Source: Sandaracinus amylolyticus | GTDB taxonomy: Bacteria > Myxococcota_A > Polyangia > Polyangiales > Sandaracinaceae | NCBI RefSeq assembly: GCF_000737325.1 | Contig: NZ_CP011125.1 | Location: 9,858,001-9,922,000 of the forward strand | DNA: 64,000 nt | Reading direction: 5' to 3' | Part shown: positions 27,194 through 35,822 of the stretch, piece by piece | Layout: each line of letters opens with the position of its first letter | Numbering within the stretch: the first letter of the stretch is position 1 | Notes under the pieces: generated by a model | What the model was told of the DNA's origin: nothing | Seen by the model: only the letters and a program-made list of their open reading frames with translations | The model's database searches: none | Program-made: the position numbers and the translations under genes

Positions 27194-28066
27194 GCTCGCC
27201 TCGAGCAACCCACGCAGCGTCTCGGGGTGCACTTCGTACGGGCGATTGCAGTAGTCGCAGCTCACGTGGAGCGTCTCGCCCTTGCGCAGGATGTCCTCGA
27301 GATCCGCGCGGCCCAGCGTCGCCATGCTCGCGAAGACGCGCTCGGGGCTGCAGTAGCAGCGGTGCTCGATCAGCGCGCCGCCGGTCTGCTGGTACGGCAT
27401 GCCGTAGAGGATCTCCGACTGCAGCGTCTCGGGGTCGCCGCCGAGCGAGCGCAGCACGCTCTTCGGGTCCGCGAAGTCGAGGCGCATGCGCTGGTACATC
27501 AGCTCGAGCGGCGGCTCCTTGCACTCCGGGAGCAGCTGCACGATCCATCCGCCCGCGACCGAGACCTTGTCGTCCTCGCTCATCACGCAGCCGACGCCGA
27601 TCACGCTCGTCACCTGCTCGCTCTCGAGCATGTAGACCATGAACGCGCCGCTGATCCCGTAGTCCGCGGGGATCTCGACCACGCCCTGGTGGCTCGTGCC
27701 GTTGGGCAGCGAGCGCATCACCTGCACCAGCGAGCCGGGGCCGATCTCGATCGGGCCCGCGGTCTCGCGCACCAGCGCGCGACAGCCGCCGTCGGGATGG
27801 CAGTCGGCGACGAGCGTGCCCTTGCCGGTCTTGCCGCGCACCACGCCCTGCACGCGCAGGTCGGGCGCCATCGTGAGGCGCACGAGCACGGAGCCGGTGA
27901 TCAGATCCGCGAGGTGCTCCGCGGTCGTGCCGGTGGCGTTCTGCGCAGCGATCGCGGCAGTCACGGTCTGGGTCGACCGCAGGGTCACGACGCGGAACGA
28001 GCCGTCCTCGGTGATCGTGGTGACCGCGCGATCCCCGCCCGAAAGATGAGCGTCGGTCTCGAGCAT
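27191..28066 (-). CDS. hslO: redox-regulated chaperone Hsp33
   Basis: The 291-aa protein is the heat-shock chaperone that holds unfolding proteins when oxidised. The N-terminal substrate domain (AHLADLITGSVLVRLTMAPD, VRGKTGKGTLVADCHPDGG) and the C-terminal redox switch are present; the latter has CYCSPERV and CDYCNRPYE, the CxC and CxxC pairs that bind zinc and form disulfides. Length is normal. Choosing ATG 28066 places TAGGCT (minus strand, 28075-28080) exactly 8 bases upstream, the arrangement seen at several other genes here. It is divergent from the MshEN-domain operon. Confidence 0.94.
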   Translation of the reverse strand: MLETDAHLSGGDRAVTTITEDGSFRVVTLRSTQTVTAAIAAQNATGTTAEHLADLITGSVLVRLTMAPDLRVQGVVRGKTGKGTLVADCHPDGGCRALVRETAGPIEIGPGSLVQVMRSLPNGTSHQGVVEIPADYGISGAFMVYMLESEQVTSVIGVGCVMSEDDKVSVAGGWIVQLLPECKEPPLELMYQRMRLDFADPKSVLRSLGGDPETLQSEILYGMPYQQTGGALIEHRCYCSPERVFASMATLGRADLEDILRKGETLHVSCDYCNRPYEVHPETLRGLLEAS

Positions 28067-28074
28067 CGGATACG

Positions 28075-28080
28075 AGCCTA
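28075..28080 (-). promoter_or_regulatory. hslO -10-like hexamer, leaderless arrangement
   Basis: On the minus strand TAGGCT ends 8 bases before the hslO ATG. Transcription starting about 7 bases after the hexamer would give an mRNA beginning at or next to the start codon. TTGCGG lies 19 bases further upstream as a weak -35. Confidence 0.4.
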
Positions 28081-28163
28081 TGACGCTCGGCCCCCGGCAC
28101 CGCAAGGGTGGGGGTTGCCGCTTATTTCGTGCGTGTGCTCGCGATCCGCGAGAATTCGAGTCG

Positions 28164-29129
28164 ATGAGCCGCATCCGACTCGGGGACATGCTGGTCCAGG
28201 CGCAGATGGTCACGGCCGAGCACGTCGACGAGGCGCTCGCGCTGCAGAAGACGCGCGGCGGGCGGCTCGGCGAGCTGCTGGTGGAGCTCGGCTACGTGAG
28301 CGAGGTGCAGCTCGCGCAGGTGCTCTCGAACCAGCTGAGCATCCCGTGGGTGAACCTCTATCACGTCGACTTCTCGCGCGAGCTCCTGAACCTCATCCCC
28401 GCCGAGCTCGCCGAGAAGTACGGCTGCGTGCCGGTCTACGTGCGCAAGATCCGCAAGCAGGGCGACACGCTCTTCGTCGCGACCGACGATCCGACGAACG
28501 AGACCGCGCTCATCGCGATCGCGCAGCAGGCCGGGATGCCGGTGAAGCCGATGGTCGCGTCGAGCAGCGACGTGCGGAACGCGATCCGCGTCTACTACTT
28601 CGGCGGGCGCGAGACCGCGGCGACCGCGCCGATCGTGAAGCGGAAGGCGCCGTCGATCGCGGCGCCGCCGCCGGTCGTCACGCGCTCGTCGATCGCGCCC
28701 GTCGAGCTCGACGAGGCGGAGCTCGAGCCGTCGATCCCCAAGGCGCCCGCGGTGCCCACCGAGGTCGCGGCCCCCGAGCCCGCGCCGCCCGCTGCGCCCT
28801 CCCCCGAGCCCGCGGTGCCCGCCGCGCCCGCACGCCCCGCGCCCGCGAAGAAGCCGCGCACGATCACGCTCACGCTGCTCGACGGCACGACGGTGAAGCT
28901 GCCCGCGTCGGGGAAGAAGAAGCCCGAGGAGCAAGCGCCGCAGGAGTCGCTCACGACGCGCGATCTGATCGCGGCGCTGCAGGCGCGCGCGGAGGGCAAG
29001 GACGTGAGCGCGGTGCTCCCCGACGCGCGCTGGGAGCCGCTCTTCGCGGCGCTGCTCTCGCTGCTGCTGCGCAAGGGGCTCATCGCGGACTGGGAGTTCG
29101 TCGAGGAGTGGAGCAAGCATCGTCGATGA
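28164..29129 (+). CDS. MshEN (GspE N-terminal) domain protein
   Basis: From ATG 28164 the product is 321 aa. Residues 1-155 form the type II secretion/pilus ATPase N-terminal domain (MSRIRLGDMLVQAQMVTAEHVDEAL, GGRLGELLVELGYVSEVQLAQVL, IPWVNLY), which in MshE binds cyclic di-GMP. A Pro/Ala-rich linker (about 180-235) and a C-terminal helical domain (TTRDLIAALQAR to the end) follow. No ATPase part is fused, so this is a free-standing sensor or adaptor. It is the first gene of a coupled operon; its stop overlaps the next ATG by four bases. GAGAAT ends 8 bases before the start. Confidence 0.85.
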   Translation: MSRIRLGDMLVQAQMVTAEHVDEALALQKTRGGRLGELLVELGYVSEVQLAQVLSNQLSIPWVNLYHVDFSRELLNLIPAELAEKYGCVPVYVRKIRKQGDTLFVATDDPTNETALIAIAQQAGMPVKPMVASSSDVRNAIRVYYFGGRETAATAPIVKRKAPSIAAPPPVVTRSSIAPVELDEAELEPSIPKAPAVPTEVAAPEPAPPAAPSPEPAVPAAPARPAPAKKPRTITLTLLDGTTVKLPASGKKKPEEQAPQESLTTRDLIAALQARAEGKDVSAVLPDARWEPLFAALLSLLLRKGLIADWEFVEEWSKHRR

Positions 29130-30106
29130 GCTTTCCGCGAGTGTTCGTGACGCGTCGATGGCCGGTGGACGCGGCCGACGTGGTGGGCCCCGGCGTGATG
29201 ATCGACGTGTTCGCGCACGAGCGCGGGCCGACGCGCGAGGAGCTGATCGATCGCGGCCGCGCGTGCGGCGCGATCGTGACGTCGGTCGCGGATCGCATCG
29301 ATCGCGAGCTGCTCGAGCAGCTGCCTTCGTTGCGGGTGATCGCGCAGGCCGCGGTGGGCTACGACAACGTCGACGTGTACGCGTGCCGCGCGCGCGGCGT
29401 GATCGTCACCCACACCCCCGGCGTGCTCACGGAGTCGACCGCGGATCTCGCGCTGGCGCTGCTGCTCGCGTGCGCGCGCCGGGTGCGCGAGGGCGAGGCG
29501 ATGGTGCGTGAAGGGCGCTTCGGCGGCTGGTCGCCGACGATGCTCCTCGGGCACGAGCTCGACGGAAAGACGCTCGGCCTGATCGGCTACGGGCGCATCG
29601 CGCGCGCGGTCGCGCGGCGCGCCGACGCGTTCGGCATGCGCGTGATCGCGAGCACGCGCGGCGACGTGCCGTTCGAGAACGAGCCGTACGCGGTGCACGT
29701 CACGCTGCGCGAGCTGCTCGCGGAGAGCGACGTGATCAGCCTGCACGTGCCGGGCTCGCGCGCGACGCGCCACCTGATCGGCGAGCCGGAATTCGCGCGC
29801 ATGAAGCGCGGCGTCGTCCTGATCAACACCGCGCGCGGCACGGTCGTCGACGAGGCCGCGATGGTGCGCGCGCTCGAGCGCGGACAGCTCGGCGGCGCGG
29901 GGCTCGACGTGTACGAGGAGGAGCCGCGGGTGCATCCGGGGCTCGTCGCGCGGGACGACGTGGTGCTCCTGCCGCACCTCGGGAGCGCGACGCGCGAGGC
30001 GCGCGCCCGGATGGCGTCGAGCGCGCTGCGCGACGCGATGCGGGTGCTGCGCGGCGACGAGCCCGTGCACCTCGTCCCCGAGCTGCGGGTCCCGGAGCTG
30101 CGATGA
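29126..30106 (+). CDS. D-2-hydroxyacid dehydrogenase
   Basis: A 326-aa NAD(P)-dependent dehydrogenase that interconverts 2-keto and D-2-hydroxy acids; glyoxylate/hydroxypyruvate reductase-like. The nucleotide site LGLIGYGRIARAVARRADAF lies near 155-175, catalytic Arg in INTARGTVVDE, Glu in DVYEEEP and His in LLPHLGSAT. Length and order match the family. Both ends overlap neighbouring genes by four bases (ATGA), so it is co-translated with the MshEN-domain protein and the PLD-like protein. The mixture suggests operon economy rather than a single pathway. Confidence 0.92.
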   Translation: MSFPRVFVTRRWPVDAADVVGPGVMIDVFAHERGPTREELIDRGRACGAIVTSVADRIDRELLEQLPSLRVIAQAAVGYDNVDVYACRARGVIVTHTPGVLTESTADLALALLLACARRVREGEAMVREGRFGGWSPTMLLGHELDGKTLGLIGYGRIARAVARRADAFGMRVIASTRGDVPFENEPYAVHVTLRELLAESDVISLHVPGSRATRHLIGEPEFARMKRGVVLINTARGTVVDEAAMVRALERGQLGGAGLDVYEEEPRVHPGLVARDDVVLLPHLGSATREARARMASSALRDAMRVLRGDEPVHLVPELRVPELR

Positions 30107-30690
30107 GCGTGGAGCTCGACTTCGTCAGCGCCTCGCGGCTCGTGCGCACGAAGATCGTCGCGGGTCGCGGGCACTACGAGAGCGTGGTGCGCGCGGTGAT
30201 CGACGCGAAGGTGAGCGTGTGGATCGCCACCGCGAACCTCAAGGAGCTGATGGTCGAGGACACGCGCGCGAAGATGCCGGGACGGCGCGCGAGCTATCGC
30301 TCGATGCTCGAGGTGTTCGACGATCTCGCGCAGAAGCACGTCGATCTGCGCATCCTCCACGCGGGCTTTCCTTCGCAGGCGTTCCGCGACGCGTTCGACG
30401 CGCACCCGCGGCTCGTGAAGGGCGGGCTCGCGCTGCGTCAGTGCGCGCGGCTGCACCTCAAGGCGGTGATCGTCGACGGCGCGCTCTTGTACCTGGGGAG
30501 CGCGAATTGGACGGGCGCGGGGCTCGGCGCGAAGGGCGATCGCAACCGCAACTTCGAGCTCGGGTTCGTGACCGAGGACGAGGCGCTGCTCGATCAGGTG
30601 CAGGGCATCTTCGATCACCTGTGGAACGGCGGTGAGTGCGCGCGGTGTGGTCGTCGCGACGTGTGCGACGCGCCGCTCGACGAGACGTGA
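30103..30690 (+). CDS. single-HKD phospholipase D-like protein with Cys-rich tail
   Basis: A 195-aa protein with one HxK motif, LHLKAVIVDGALLYLGSANW (H and K about six residues before Asp) near residues 118-138, and SANWTGAG. It thus resembles the half-size Nuc/PLD family, in which two subunits pair to form one active site, often acting as nucleases or phosphodiesterases. The N-terminal half carries the other family strands (VWIATANLKEL). The C terminus ends in ECARCGRRDVC, a small Cys cluster that may bind zinc. ATG 30103 overlaps the previous stop by four bases. No signal peptide, so it is cytosolic. Confidence 0.82.
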   Translation: MSVELDFVSASRLVRTKIVAGRGHYESVVRAVIDAKVSVWIATANLKELMVEDTRAKMPGRRASYRSMLEVFDDLAQKHVDLRILHAGFPSQAFRDAFDAHPRLVKGGLALRQCARLHLKAVIVDGALLYLGSANWTGAGLGAKGDRNRNFELGFVTEDEALLDQVQGIFDHLWNGGECARCGRRDVCDAPLDET

Positions 30691-30712
30691 GCCGTGCGAT
30701 GATGCGTGGGCC

Positions 30713-31114
30713 GTGGCTCTCGTCCGCCGACACGCGAGCGACTGGTTCGAGGTCGACATCGATCGCGACGCGCGTCGCGTGATCGTGCGTCGCCTGCCCC
30801 CGCTCTTCCGCTCGCAGGCCGACGCCGAGCTCGCGTGCACGCCGGTGCTCGACGTGCTCGACGCGATCGATCGCGCGACCCACACGCTGATGATGGACGT
30901 GCGCCTCGCGCGCGGCGTGAACGATCCCGAGTACGAGGCGTGGTACGCGCCGCTGCGTCGCGAGATCGTGCGCGACTTCCGGCGCGTCGCGATCGTCGTG
31001 CGCAGCGCGTCCGGGTGGCTCCAGGCGCAGCGCCTCGCGAGCGTGGATCGCGACGAGGGCTTCCGCGTGTTCGACGACCTCGCGCGCGCCGAGCGTTACC
31101 TCGACGGACGCTGA
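30713..31114 (+). CDS. small protein, SpoIIAA/STAS-like by strand-helix pattern
   Basis: A 133-aa protein from GTG 30713 (VALVRRHASDWFEVDIDRDA), 22 bp after the PLD-like gene, so probably the last gene of that operon. It shows alternating beta strands and helices (RVIVRRLPP, THTLMMDVRLARGVN, RRVAIVVRSASGWLQ) and ends AERYLDGR, as in SpoIIAA-like/STAS-fold proteins. No phosphorylatable Ser motif is certain. No signal peptide. Family assignment is tentative; the gene itself is well supported by spacing and composition. It converges with the aldehyde dehydrogenase gene. Confidence 0.65.
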   Translation: MALVRRHASDWFEVDIDRDARRVIVRRLPPLFRSQADAELACTPVLDVLDAIDRATHTLMMDVRLARGVNDPEYEAWYAPLRREIVRDFRRVAIVVRSASGWLQAQRLASVDRDEGFRVFDDLARAERYLDGR

Positions 31115-31118
31115 CCCG

Positions 31119-32867
31119 TCACCCCGAGAGCGCCGCCGCGAAGATCGCGGGCAGCTTGCGCCACGAAGGCGCGGCCTCGAACTGCGTGAGCAGCGCTCCG
31201 ACACGATCCGAGCGGCGATGGGTCACGAACCACGGCGGCTTCGGCGACGTGTGGCGCTCTCCGAGCAGGAGCGATCGCGGGAACGGCGCGAAGGGCCCGC
31301 GCACCACCGTCTTCTCCGTGCGCTCGAGGAGCATCGCGTTGTGCACCACGCCGCGCCCGCTCTGGATGTCCTCGAGCGTGTGCCCCGGGAACGCGCCCCA
31401 GCTCGCGTTCGCGAGCAGGAACCCGACGCCGCTCCACGCGTTCACCGCGATCGTGCCGTAGCGCAGGTCCGTGATCGCGCGCTCGATCGCCGCGCGATGG
31501 GCGCGCTGCGTCGCGGGGTGCACGAGGATCTGCGCGCCGAGCGTGCCCATGAGCCGCTCGTTCGCGAACGTGACGGCGCGCGCGAGGAACGACTGCACGT
31601 CGGGCGCGGAGATCGACGTCTCGGCCCACGTCGCGCCGAAGAACTCGCTGCGGTACGCGGGCGCGCTGCGATCGTCGGGATCGAGATCGACGATCCGCGT
31701 GTACGGCACGTCCTGGCCGCCAAGCAGCTCGGACCGCGCGTGCTTCTCGACGGCATCGCGCTGACGCGCGTCGGCGCCCGGGTAGTACGCGGCGCGCTTC
31801 GGGAGCTGCGCGATCGTGTCGCGCAGGATCGCGAGGAAGCGCTCGCGCAGCGGCCACTCGCGGTGGAGCACCAGCACCTGCGCGGCAACGCAATTGAAGC
31901 CTGCGTTGTGCAGCTTCTGGGTCGCGACGTGCTCGGCCTGGAAGCGCATGTCCGCCTCGCTCCACACGCCGGGCACGACGATCACCGGGCCCACGCCGCC
32001 GAGCTCGCTCGTCACCGGGATCTGCGTGAGCGGCTCGCGGCGCTGCTTGCGCGCACGGCCTTCGTCGCCGGTGCCGAACACGATCGCGTCGTGCGTCGCG
32101 GCCGAGCCGGTGACGTGGATCTTCTCGACGAGGCGATGCCGCGTGAGCATCTCGCCGACGTCCGCGCCGCCGTACACGAAGCGCAGGAACCCGCGCTCGA
32201 CGAGCGGCGCCATGACGCGCTCGAGCACCGGCCCGAGCGCCTCGTTCACCGGGCTCATCTTGAGCACGACGACGCGCCCCTCGGCGATCATCTCGTAGAG
32301 CACGTCGAGCGGTGCGATCGACGTGATGTTCCCCGCGCCGAGCACGAGCGCGAGCGAGCCGATCGGATCGCGCACGTGGCGATGGAACGAGCCCGCGCTG
32401 CGCCGCACCTCGCGCTCGTCGACGCCGGGCTGCATCCACACCGACGCCGAGTAGCCCGACAGCAAGACCTGCTCGAACGGGCTCGACGGGAACACGTCGA
32501 CGATCACCCGTCCGTCGGCCGCGCGATGCAGACGCGCGCCCTCGAGCGGATCACGTCCTCGCGCGATGCGCTCGAGCGTGCGCGAGAGCCCGACGATGCC
32601 CGCGATCAGCGCCCACGGCCCGCTCATCCACTCCTCGCCGGCGATCGGCGATCCCGTGGGCAAGCGCTTGATGCGCGTCGCGACCTCGACCCACTCGGGC
32701 GCGAGGCGCGCCGCGCGATCCTTGATCTGCTCGAGCAGCGCGCGCTTCTCGAGCACCGGCAGCCGCGCCCACTCGGTGCGGTGCGCGTGCAGCTCGGTGA
32801 GCGCGCGATCGACGACGTCGCGCGACGAGCGCGCGGGCGAAGTGGGCACGGTTTGATCGAGGGCCAT
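31119..32867 (-). CDS. aldehyde dehydrogenase superfamily protein
   Basis: A 582-aa protein (ATG 32867; 18 bases upstream lies another in-frame ATG) with the ALDH catalytic fold. The NAD half has LALVLGAGNITSIAPLDVLYEMIAEGRVVVLKMSP and FVYGGADVGEMLTRH. The general base is in ELGGVGPVIVVPG and the nucleophile in AGFNCVAAQVLV near 330. It is about 100 residues longer than classic enzymes and its motifs are divergent, so substrate cannot be given. It lies 52 bp downstream of the glutaryl-CoA dehydrogenase gene on the same strand, consistent with a catabolic pair. TCGAAT ends 8 bases before the chosen ATG. Confidence 0.85.
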   Translation of the reverse strand: MALDQTVPTSPARSSRDVVDRALTELHAHRTEWARLPVLEKRALLEQIKDRAARLAPEWVEVATRIKRLPTGSPIAGEEWMSGPWALIAGIVGLSRTLERIARGRDPLEGARLHRAADGRVIVDVFPSSPFEQVLLSGYSASVWMQPGVDEREVRRSAGSFHRHVRDPIGSLALVLGAGNITSIAPLDVLYEMIAEGRVVVLKMSPVNEALGPVLERVMAPLVERGFLRFVYGGADVGEMLTRHRLVEKIHVTGSAATHDAIVFGTGDEGRARKQRREPLTQIPVTSELGGVGPVIVVPGVWSEADMRFQAEHVATQKLHNAGFNCVAAQVLVLHREWPLRERFLAILRDTIAQLPKRAAYYPGADARQRDAVEKHARSELLGGQDVPYTRIVDLDPDDRSAPAYRSEFFGATWAETSISAPDVQSFLARAVTFANERLMGTLGAQILVHPATQRAHRAAIERAITDLRYGTIAVNAWSGVGFLLANASWGAFPGHTLEDIQSGRGVVHNAMLLERTEKTVVRGPFAPFPRSLLLGERHTSPKPPWFVTHRRSDRVGALLTQFEAAPSWRKLPAIFAAALSG

Positions 32868-32919
32868 CGCGCGACATTCGAGCACCCCGAGGCGCTCGCC
32901 GACGACCCTCGGACGGTGA

Positions 32920-34116
32920 TCACTCGAACGCGGCGAGCCCCGTGACGTCCTGACCGACGATCAGCGTGTGGATGTCGTGGGTGCCCTCGTACGTGTAGAC
33001 GGTCTCGAGGTTCATCATGTGACGGCCCGGCGAGTACGCGTACGTGATGCCGTTGCCGCCCAGGATGTCGCGCGCGACGCGCGCGATGTTGAGCGCCATC
33101 GACACGTTGTTGCGCTTCGCGAGCGAGATCTGCGGAGGGCGCACCTTCTTCGCCTCCTTGAGCCGGCCGAGGCGCAGCGTGAGGCACTGCGCCTTCGTGA
33201 TCTCGCTGACCATCTCCGTCAGCTTGTGCTGCACGAGCTGATAGCCCGCGATGGGACGCGAGAACTGCTTGCGATCCTTCGCGTACGAGAGCGCGGTGTC
33301 GTAGCAGCTCATCGCCGCGCCGATCGCGCCCCAGCAGATCCCGAAGCGCGCCTGCGAGAGGCACGAGAGCGGACCGCGCATCCCGCGCACGCCGGGCAGG
33401 ATCGCGTCCTCGTCGACCACGCAGTCCTCGAAGAACAGCTCGCTCGTCACGCTCGCGCGCAGCGACCACTTGTCGTCGATCTTGCGCGTCGAGAAGCCCT
33501 TGGTGCCGCGCGGCACGATGAAGCCGCGCACGTTTCCGTCGAGCTTCGCCCACACCACCGCGAGGTGGCAGAGATCACCGTTCGTGATCCAGCGCTTCAC
33601 GCCGTTGATGCGATAGCCGCCGGCGACCTTCTCGGCCTTCGTGATCATGCCCGTCGGGTTCGATCCGAAGTCGGGCTCGGTTAGGCCGAAGCAGCCGATG
33701 AGCTCGCCCTTCGCCATCCCGGGCAGGTACTTCTGCTTCTGCTCCTCGCTGCCGTACGCGTGGATCGGGAACATCGCGAGCGAGCCCTGCACGCTGCAGA
33801 ACGAGCGGATGCCCGAGTCGCCGCGCTCGAGCTCCTGCATCGCGAGGCCGTACGCGACGTCGCCCATGCCCGCGCAGCCGTAGCCCTCGAGGTTCGCGCC
33901 GAGCAGACCGAGCTTCGCGAACTCGGGGACGAGCTCCATCGGGAACGTGCCGTCCTCGAAGTGCTTCGCGATGATGGGCTCGATGCGCTCGTCGACGAAG
34001 CGACGAACGTTGTCGCGAACCATCCGCTCTTCGTCGCTCAGCTCGTCGTCGATGCCGTAGTAGTCGAGCCCCGAGAATCCCATCGCGTCCGCCTCGTGGA
34101 GTGAGACGAAGGACAT
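32920..34116 (-). CDS. gcdH: glutaryl-CoA dehydrogenase-like acyl-CoA dehydrogenase
   Basis: A 398-aa FAD enzyme that oxidises and decarboxylates glutaryl-CoA to crotonyl-CoA in lysine/tryptophan breakdown. Motifs are CFGLTEPDFGSNPTGM, RWITNGDLCHLAVVWAKLDG, DRKQFSRPIAGYQLVQHKLTEM, RDILGGNGITY and, decisive for this subgroup, YEGTHDIHTLIVGQDVTG with the catalytic Glu near 375. Length fits. ATG 34116 is chosen; ATG 34083 (MGFSGLDYYGID) would also keep every domain. The aldehyde dehydrogenase follows at 52 bp. Close relatives of this family include isobutyryl/other acyl-CoA dehydrogenases, so substrate is inferred. Confidence 0.9.
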   Translation of the reverse strand: MSFVSLHEADAMGFSGLDYYGIDDELSDEERMVRDNVRRFVDERIEPIIAKHFEDGTFPMELVPEFAKLGLLGANLEGYGCAGMGDVAYGLAMQELERGDSGIRSFCSVQGSLAMFPIHAYGSEEQKQKYLPGMAKGELIGCFGLTEPDFGSNPTGMITKAEKVAGGYRINGVKRWITNGDLCHLAVVWAKLDGNVRGFIVPRGTKGFSTRKIDDKWSLRASVTSELFFEDCVVDEDAILPGVRGMRGPLSCLSQARFGICWGAIGAAMSCYDTALSYAKDRKQFSRPIAGYQLVQHKLTEMVSEITKAQCLTLRLGRLKEAKKVRPPQISLAKRNNVSMALNIARVARDILGGNGITYAYSPGRHMMNLETVYTYEGTHDIHTLIVGQDVTGLAAFE

Positions 34117-34192
34117 ACCCCGCACGCGAAGAGCCCGTAAAGCTGCGGCGCGGCGCTTGCTCACGCGGTGTGCTCTCGCGGCGCTCGGGTCG

Positions 34193-34570
34193 TCACGGGT
34201 CGACGACGAAGCGCACGGTGCCGTAGCGGAAACCACCCGCCGCGGGGTCGCCCGACCCGCACGCGACGCGTGCGACAGTGTCGGAGAACGCGACCTCCGA
34301 CGTGATCGCGCACGGGAGGCCCCCGCTGCGCTCGGGCGCGGTGCCCTCGAGATCACAGAGCACCGCGCGCAGGCCGCGCACCGTCGCGACGTTCAGCGGC
34401 AGCTCGGCCTCGGCGTACCAGCCATCGGCTTCGGGCTCGCACGACACGAACGAGCTCGTGGAGATGCCCGGCCCGGGGAGGCCGGCGTCGCGGTCGCTCA
34501 GCAACGGGGCGCTGCCGGTGCAGCCGATGGAGCACAACGCCCAGAGCACGAGTGGGAGGGTCGGTCGCAT
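34193..34570 (-). CDS. small lipoprotein
   Basis: A 125-aa secreted protein: signal peptide MRPTLPLVLWALCSIGCTGS with lipobox SIGC (Cys 17). The mature chain has four further Cys and a beta-rich segment (LPLNVATVRGLRAVLCDLEG, FRYGTVRFVVDP). It is probably anchored to the outer membrane. I do not recognise the family. GACACT ends 8 bases before ATG 34570. The gene is divergent from the Cys-rich lipoprotein at 34708. Confidence 0.75.
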   Translation of the reverse strand: MRPTLPLVLWALCSIGCTGSAPLLSDRDAGLPGPGISTSSFVSCEPEADGWYAEAELPLNVATVRGLRAVLCDLEGTAPERSGGLPCAITSEVAFSDTVARVACGSGDPAAGGFRYGTVRFVVDP

Positions 34571-34707
34571 CGACCTGCAGTGTCGCGACGAGCGAGGATC
34601 GGCTCACTCGATCACGAGCGCCCGCGCAGGACGCGCAGGAGCTCGGCGCAGCGCTTGCTCGCTCGTGTGCGCTCGTAGGGCTGGCACTGCGTGGCACGGG
34701 GGGACGG

Positions 34708-35418
34708 ATGAAGATCGAACGAGGACTGCCGCTCCTGCTCACGCTCGCGCTGCTCGGGTGCGCCGAGCCCGTCGACTCGTGCTCCGAAGCGTCCAGCGCG
34801 AGCGAGGGCGCGCGCTGCGACTTCGACGAGTCCTGCCGCGAGTTCCGCGATGGCCCGACGAACTGCGGCTACGTCGACCGGACGTGCGTGGACGGACGGC
34901 TGCGCGTGTCGGTCATTCCGTTCGGGTGCCCCACGTTGCCCGACGCGGGTAGCGGATGCGGCGCGTACGAGCCTCCTCCCGCGATGACGTCGACCGAGTG
35001 CCGCAGCGACGCCGACTGCGGCGGCAGCGGCTCGTGCTGGGCGCCCGGCGACACGAGCGCGTTCTACGTGGCCGGGTTCTGCCCGATGGAGTGCGCGAAC
35101 GACGGCGACTGCGCCGCCTCGCAGGTGTGCGTCGAGCTGAACCAGGGCTCGTGCAGCCAGTGCCGCGAGCGCTGCACCGCGACGTCGTGCTCGCGCTGGG
35201 AGACGTGCGGCGACGACGGGCGCTGCCGCCCGCAGCGCTGCGACGAAGGATACGCGTGCCCGATCGGATCGACGTGCGTGCCCGGCGGCGTCGACGACGT
35301 CGACGCGCACGGATGCACGACGGTGCCCTGCGACGACGACGACGACTGCGGGTGCGGCGCGTGCGTCTTCGGATCGTGCGCGCTCGGCCCCGGACGGTGC
35401 GAGCCGCCGCGCCCCTAA
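34708..35418 (+). CDS. Cys-rich lipoprotein with EGF/keratin-like repeats
   Basis: A 236-aa secreted protein starting at ATG 34708 with signal peptide MKIERGLPLLLTLALLGCAE (lipobox LLGC, Cys 18). About one residue in eight is Cys, in repeats of form CRSDADCGGSGSCWA and CANDGDCAASQVCVE, as in surface lipoproteins of Polyangiales that are thought to be disulfide-stapled in the periplasm or on the cell surface. No enzyme motif. It ends in a convergent 4-bp overlap with the small secreted protein gene. Confidence 0.82.
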   Translation: MKIERGLPLLLTLALLGCAEPVDSCSEASSASEGARCDFDESCREFRDGPTNCGYVDRTCVDGRLRVSVIPFGCPTLPDAGSGCGAYEPPPAMTSTECRSDADCGGSGSCWAPGDTSAFYVAGFCPMECANDGDCAASQVCVELNQGSCSQCRERCTATSCSRWETCGDDGRCRPQRCDEGYACPIGSTCVPGGVDDVDAHGCTTVPCDDDDDCGCGACVFGSCALGPGRCEPPRP

Positions 35419-35822
35419 CGTCGCCGCACGTTCGCGACGCCGACCTCGCCCGTCGCGAGCACCTCGTCGCGGAAGCGGACCTCGATGCGGTGGATCCCGG
35501 GCGGCACGACGCGCAGGCGGAGCCGCACGTCGTGCGCGCAGGTGCAGCGCGCGACCGGTGCCTCGGGCTCGCGCGCGACGAGCACGATCGTTCCGTCGTC
35601 GCGCACGCTCGCGTCGAAGCGCGGCGCCGGAGCGCAGTAGAAGCGCATCGAGGTGATCGCGATCGTCACCTCGCCGCGCATGTTCGCGCTCGCGCGGAGC
35701 GACGCCGCGGGCACGTCGCGCGTCGTTTCGCCACACGACCCGCCGAGCGAGCGCACCTCGAGCGCACGTGGCTGCGCCATCGCGATCGAGGGCACGAGCA
35801 GCACGAGGAGCGCGAGCCTCAT
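35415..35822 (-). CDS. small secreted protein of unknown function
   Basis: A 135-aa protein with signal peptide MRLALLVLLVPSIAMAQP. The mature part is beta-rich with four to five Cys (GGSCGETTRDV, MRFYCAPAP, ARCTCAHDVRLRL). It starts at ATG 35822, overlapping the upstream esterase stop by four bases (ATGA), so it is co-translated with that lipoprotein esterase and may work with it in the periplasm. The family is not recognised. Confidence 0.75.
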   Translation of the reverse strand: MRLALLVLLVPSIAMAQPRALEVRSLGGSCGETTRDVPAASLRASANMRGEVTIAITSMRFYCAPAPRFDASVRDDGTIVLVAREPEAPVARCTCAHDVRLRLRVVPPGIHRIEVRFRDEVLATGEVGVANVRRR

